From Vibrio sp. MEBiC08052 (lineage in GTDB: Bacteria; Pseudomonadota; Gammaproteobacteria; Enterobacterales; Vibrionaceae): a stretch of 64,000 bases of DNA. The position numbers were made by a program, and so were the translations under genes. The DNA lies in contig NZ_KQ947475.1 of NCBI RefSeq assembly GCF_001506075.1, positions 1,111,731-1,175,730 on the forward strand, in the 5' to 3' direction. Numbering within the stretch: the stretch's first letter is position 1; every line of letters starts with the position of its first letter. Shown here in pieces: positions 62,317-64,000 of this stretch. A model generated the notes under the pieces. It did no database searches. It worked only from the letters and a program-made list of their open reading frames with translations, and was not told the DNA's origin.

Positions 62317-63647
62317 CTAGAGGATCCCCTCATAAAAACGCCAATACATCCCCATTTTTCCTGATCTCTCGAAGAAACAACGAAGCACCCCTGAGTAAAT
62401 CCCGCTTTCTCAAGTGATATCGATGATGCCGAAGCACCTCACTGCCCAGCCGGATAGCTGAAAGAACATTTCGGGTTTGAACGGTATTCGCCTGAAAATG
62501 CCTATGCCAACCTTTCTCTTTTGCTACTAAACCTACCCACCAGAGCACAAGTTGGAGTACGAGTGCGATTAGCAACATAATATCGAACCGTTTCGGACAC
62601 CGACTTCGACTCTGCCTTAGACCAAACCCATAAGCCGGACTTTTCAGATCTCGGAAGGTTTCTTCTATCTGCATCCGTTTACTGTATAACTTAACCATTT
62701 GAGCCGGGGTAAACCTTGAAGCGGGTAAATTTGTCGCTAATATCCAGCCCTCTTTTGCTGCCTGACTATAGAAGGCCGACCCCTGATGATTACTATTGGT
62801 TACTGTTGAACGCTGGTTTTTTCGTCCTTTTATCTTTGCACGATAAAGATAAATACCGCATGTAATGGGGTTAGAGGAAGTGAGGCGGCAAAGACCGAGA
62901 TACCGACTTCGCGAAGTGGCTTTTTTCTGTAACGTACTGATTGGTTTCCAGTTATCGCGCTTTGTATCTGTATAGTGGATGACGCCCCTGACTCTTGAAA
63001 GCCAGAACCAACCTTGTTGCTCAACGGCTCTGAACCAAGGGTTTTTAAACCCAGCATCAGTGACTATCAGCGGAACACAGCCTTGTGGAAGGACAGAGGC
63101 CAGTTCTTTCAAAAATCTTTTATGAACCTTATCTGTATTGTGCTCTTCAAGAGTGAATGTTCGCTCATAAAGGGTGACAGAGCGGCCAGATAATGCGACA
63201 GAAGCTCGCAATACCATAAGGCGCTGAATTTCTCGGATATCCGCCCAGTCGACAAGAATTACGGGCATAGTAGAGTGACAAATCATAGAAGCCTGCCAGC
63301 GGTAGACGGCGGCTCGTTCGTAATGAAGGTGGTGATTTCCAAGCAACCTGTCGATGCGCTTGATATTGTGTTTGGTATGAGTCTTTCCTCCGATATGACG
63401 GCCAAGCTGGGTAAGAGTCAACGTTTTACTATTAAACAAAGCCTCGCTGGCAGTAATAAGTGTTTTGAGACGCTTAGCATGTAATTCAGGGCAATATTGG
63501 TGTAATGATTGATATATAATCTGAAATTCGCGCATCTTGTGCTCCGTGTTCTGTTTTGTTTTGGTCAATAAAATTAGATCACAAAACAAGGTGCGCGAAT
63601 ACCTTTAAGTGTCTGATGTGGATAGAAATTATGTGGGGATTCTTCAG
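62317..63647 (-). mobile_element. IS10-like insertion sequence (IS4 family), complete
   Basis: The element is 1331 bp; IS10 is 1329. The terminal inverted repeats are 22 bp: CTAGAGGATCCCCTCATAAAAA left (shown as two parts here: CTAGAGGATCCCC then TCATAAAAA) and, read inward from the right, CTGAAGAATCCCC then ACATAATTT. It is flanked by a perfect 9-bp direct repeat GATTTAGAT. The transposase ORF fills the element and its stop lies inside the left repeat. The left end keeps a GATC (Dam) site, whereas the right end has lost it. It sits between an AEC transporter and an AraC-type regulator. Confidence 0.95.
62330..63535 (-). CDS. IS10-like transposase
   Basis: The 401-residue DDE transposase is close to Tn10/IS10 transposase along its length. 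It has the LTLTQLGRHIG and TKHNIKRIDRLLGNHHLHYE opening, the first catalytic Asp in VILVDWADIRE, the second in LIVTDAGFKNPWF, and the YREK-type Glu region YSKRMQIEETFRDLKSPAYG. All catalytic positions are intact, so the element may be active. The ATG at 63535 is the MREFQI start. The frame is open 18 codons upstream without a better start. Confidence 0.95.
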   Translation of the reverse strand: MREFQIIYQSLHQYCPELHAKRLKTLITASEALFNSKTLTLTQLGRHIGGKTHTKHNIKRIDRLLGNHHLHYERAAVYRWQASMICHSTMPVILVDWADIREIQRLMVLRASVALSGRSVTLYERTFTLEEHNTDKVHKRFLKELASVLPQGCVPLIVTDAGFKNPWFRAVEQQGWFWLSRVRGVIHYTDTKRDNWKPISTLQKKATSRSRYLGLCRLTSSNPITCGIYLYRAKIKGRKNQRSTVTNSNHQGSAFYSQAAKEGWILATNLPASRFTPAQMVKLYSKRMQIEETFRDLKSPAYGFGLRQSRSRCPKRFDIMLLIALVLQLVLWWVGLVAKEKGWHRHFQANTVQTRNVLSAIRLGSEVLRHHRYHLRKRDLLRGASLFLREIRKNGDVLAFL

Positions 63648-63656
63648 GATTTAGAT
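63648..63656 (+). repeat. IS target-site duplication, right copy
   Basis: GATTTAGAT is identical to 62308-62316. Removing the element and one copy restores a plain intergenic region between the divergent genes starting at 62180 and 63688. Confidence 0.93.
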
Positions 63657-63687
63657 CGGGTGACATGGTTAAGATGGAGAAGGTTAG

Positions 63688-64000
63688 ATGAAAAAGCATT
63701 TAACGACATTTGGTCTTTCTGAGAAAGTTAAGTTCGAGTATTGGCAAGATATCGTGAATGAGCATTTCGTTAAATTAACCTGCCGCATGGGGATGTCTCA
63801 TACACTGATGGACTTCAATGCTGAACTCAATTGTAGCCGATTGAATTGTATTGACCTGTTAGAGGTCATTGCGTCGGGGCAATCTGTCACTCGTTCTCCC
63901 AAACGCTTTCATGAAGATGATTATTTATTACTGACATTACAACAAAAAGGTCATATGGAAATTACCCAAGATGGGCGACGCACGGTATTATCTCCTGGTG
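63688..64000 (+). CDS. AraC-family regulator, N-terminal part (runs off right edge)
   Basis: Only the first 104 residues are in the window. MKKHLTTFGLSEKVKFEYWQ with DIVNEHFVKLTCR, then VTRSPKRFHEDDYLLLTLQQ and KGHMEITQDGRRTVLSPG match the ligand domain of AraC regulators of the FeaR type (AraC_binding_2). The C-terminal helix-turn-helix lies outside. The ATG has GGAGAAGG upstream. It diverges from the AEC transporter gene, whose regulator it may be. The IS element ends 40 bases before its start and probably alters its expression. Confidence 0.75.
   Translation, partial: MKKHLTTFGLSEKVKFEYWQDIVNEHFVKLTCRMGMSHTLMDFNAELNCSRLNCIDLLEVIASGQSVTRSPKRFHEDDYLLLTLQQKGHMEITQDGRRTVLSPG

Noticed and set aside
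1..64000. CRISPR arrays, tRNA and rRNA genes
   Set aside because: No regularly spaced repeats with unique spacers, no tRNA TpsiC-type arms in a cloverleaf context and no rRNA sequence were noticed. The only stable RNA seen is ffs.

Overview
The window reads as chromosomal DNA of a gammaproteobacterium of the Vibrionaceae. Three things point there: the block tesB / ybaY-like / atl / ffs, the DecR, AlaA and Men proteins close to those of E. coli, and the dispersed repeat family of the first 9 kb, whose antisense translations I remember from Vibrio genomes. A full membrane-bound nitrate reductase operon (narGHJI) is uncommon in Vibrio, most of which use periplasmic Nap, so an environmental facultative anaerobe is likely. 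I cannot fix the species.

Layout. 1-9.3 kb is a patchwork: hmp behind a recognisable sigma54/NorR-type promoter, a probable orphan toxin-immunity pair, a broken CHC2 primase remnant, an M42 peptidase, a choloylglycine-hydrolase-family enzyme and a chemoreceptor, separated by copies of one repeat family that all lie in the same orientation. 9.3-16.4 kb carries a secreted pectate-lyase-like protein, a small secreted protein and a four-gene Nik/Opp-type ABC importer under a strong palindrome. 16.4-25.1 kb has alaA and the complete menaquinone operon menFDHBCE. 25.1-34.7 kb is ordinary chromosome (YeiH-type exporter, LplT-PlsC fusion with a TetR regulator, Tim44-like protein, isochorismatase-family hydrolase, cysteine desulfhydrase with divergent decR, tesB, ybaY-like, atl), ending in the 4.5S RNA gene ffs. 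Directly after ffs, 35.3-40.2 kb is an accessory insertion: a 1436-residue STAND/NACHT-like NTPase with a C-terminal PD-(D/E)XK nuclease and a small membrane protein. This is the best candidate for an undescribed defence system.

40.5-43.6 kb holds a seven-repeat beta-propeller lipoprotein and an esterase. 43.9-58.2 kb is a nitrate respiration island: nirBD, narK, narGHJI, and convergent narXL. NarL-type 7-2-7 sites and FNR-like boxes are visible before nirB and narK. Menaquinone from the Men operon would feed NarI, NirBD would detoxify cytoplasmic nitrite, and Hmp and YgbA belong to the nitric-oxide response, so distant parts of the window serve one physiology. 58.4-64 kb holds ygbA, a GH3 glycosidase, an AEC transporter and an intact IS10-like element (exact ends, 9-bp target duplication) inserted just upstream of an AraC-family regulator that runs off the right edge.
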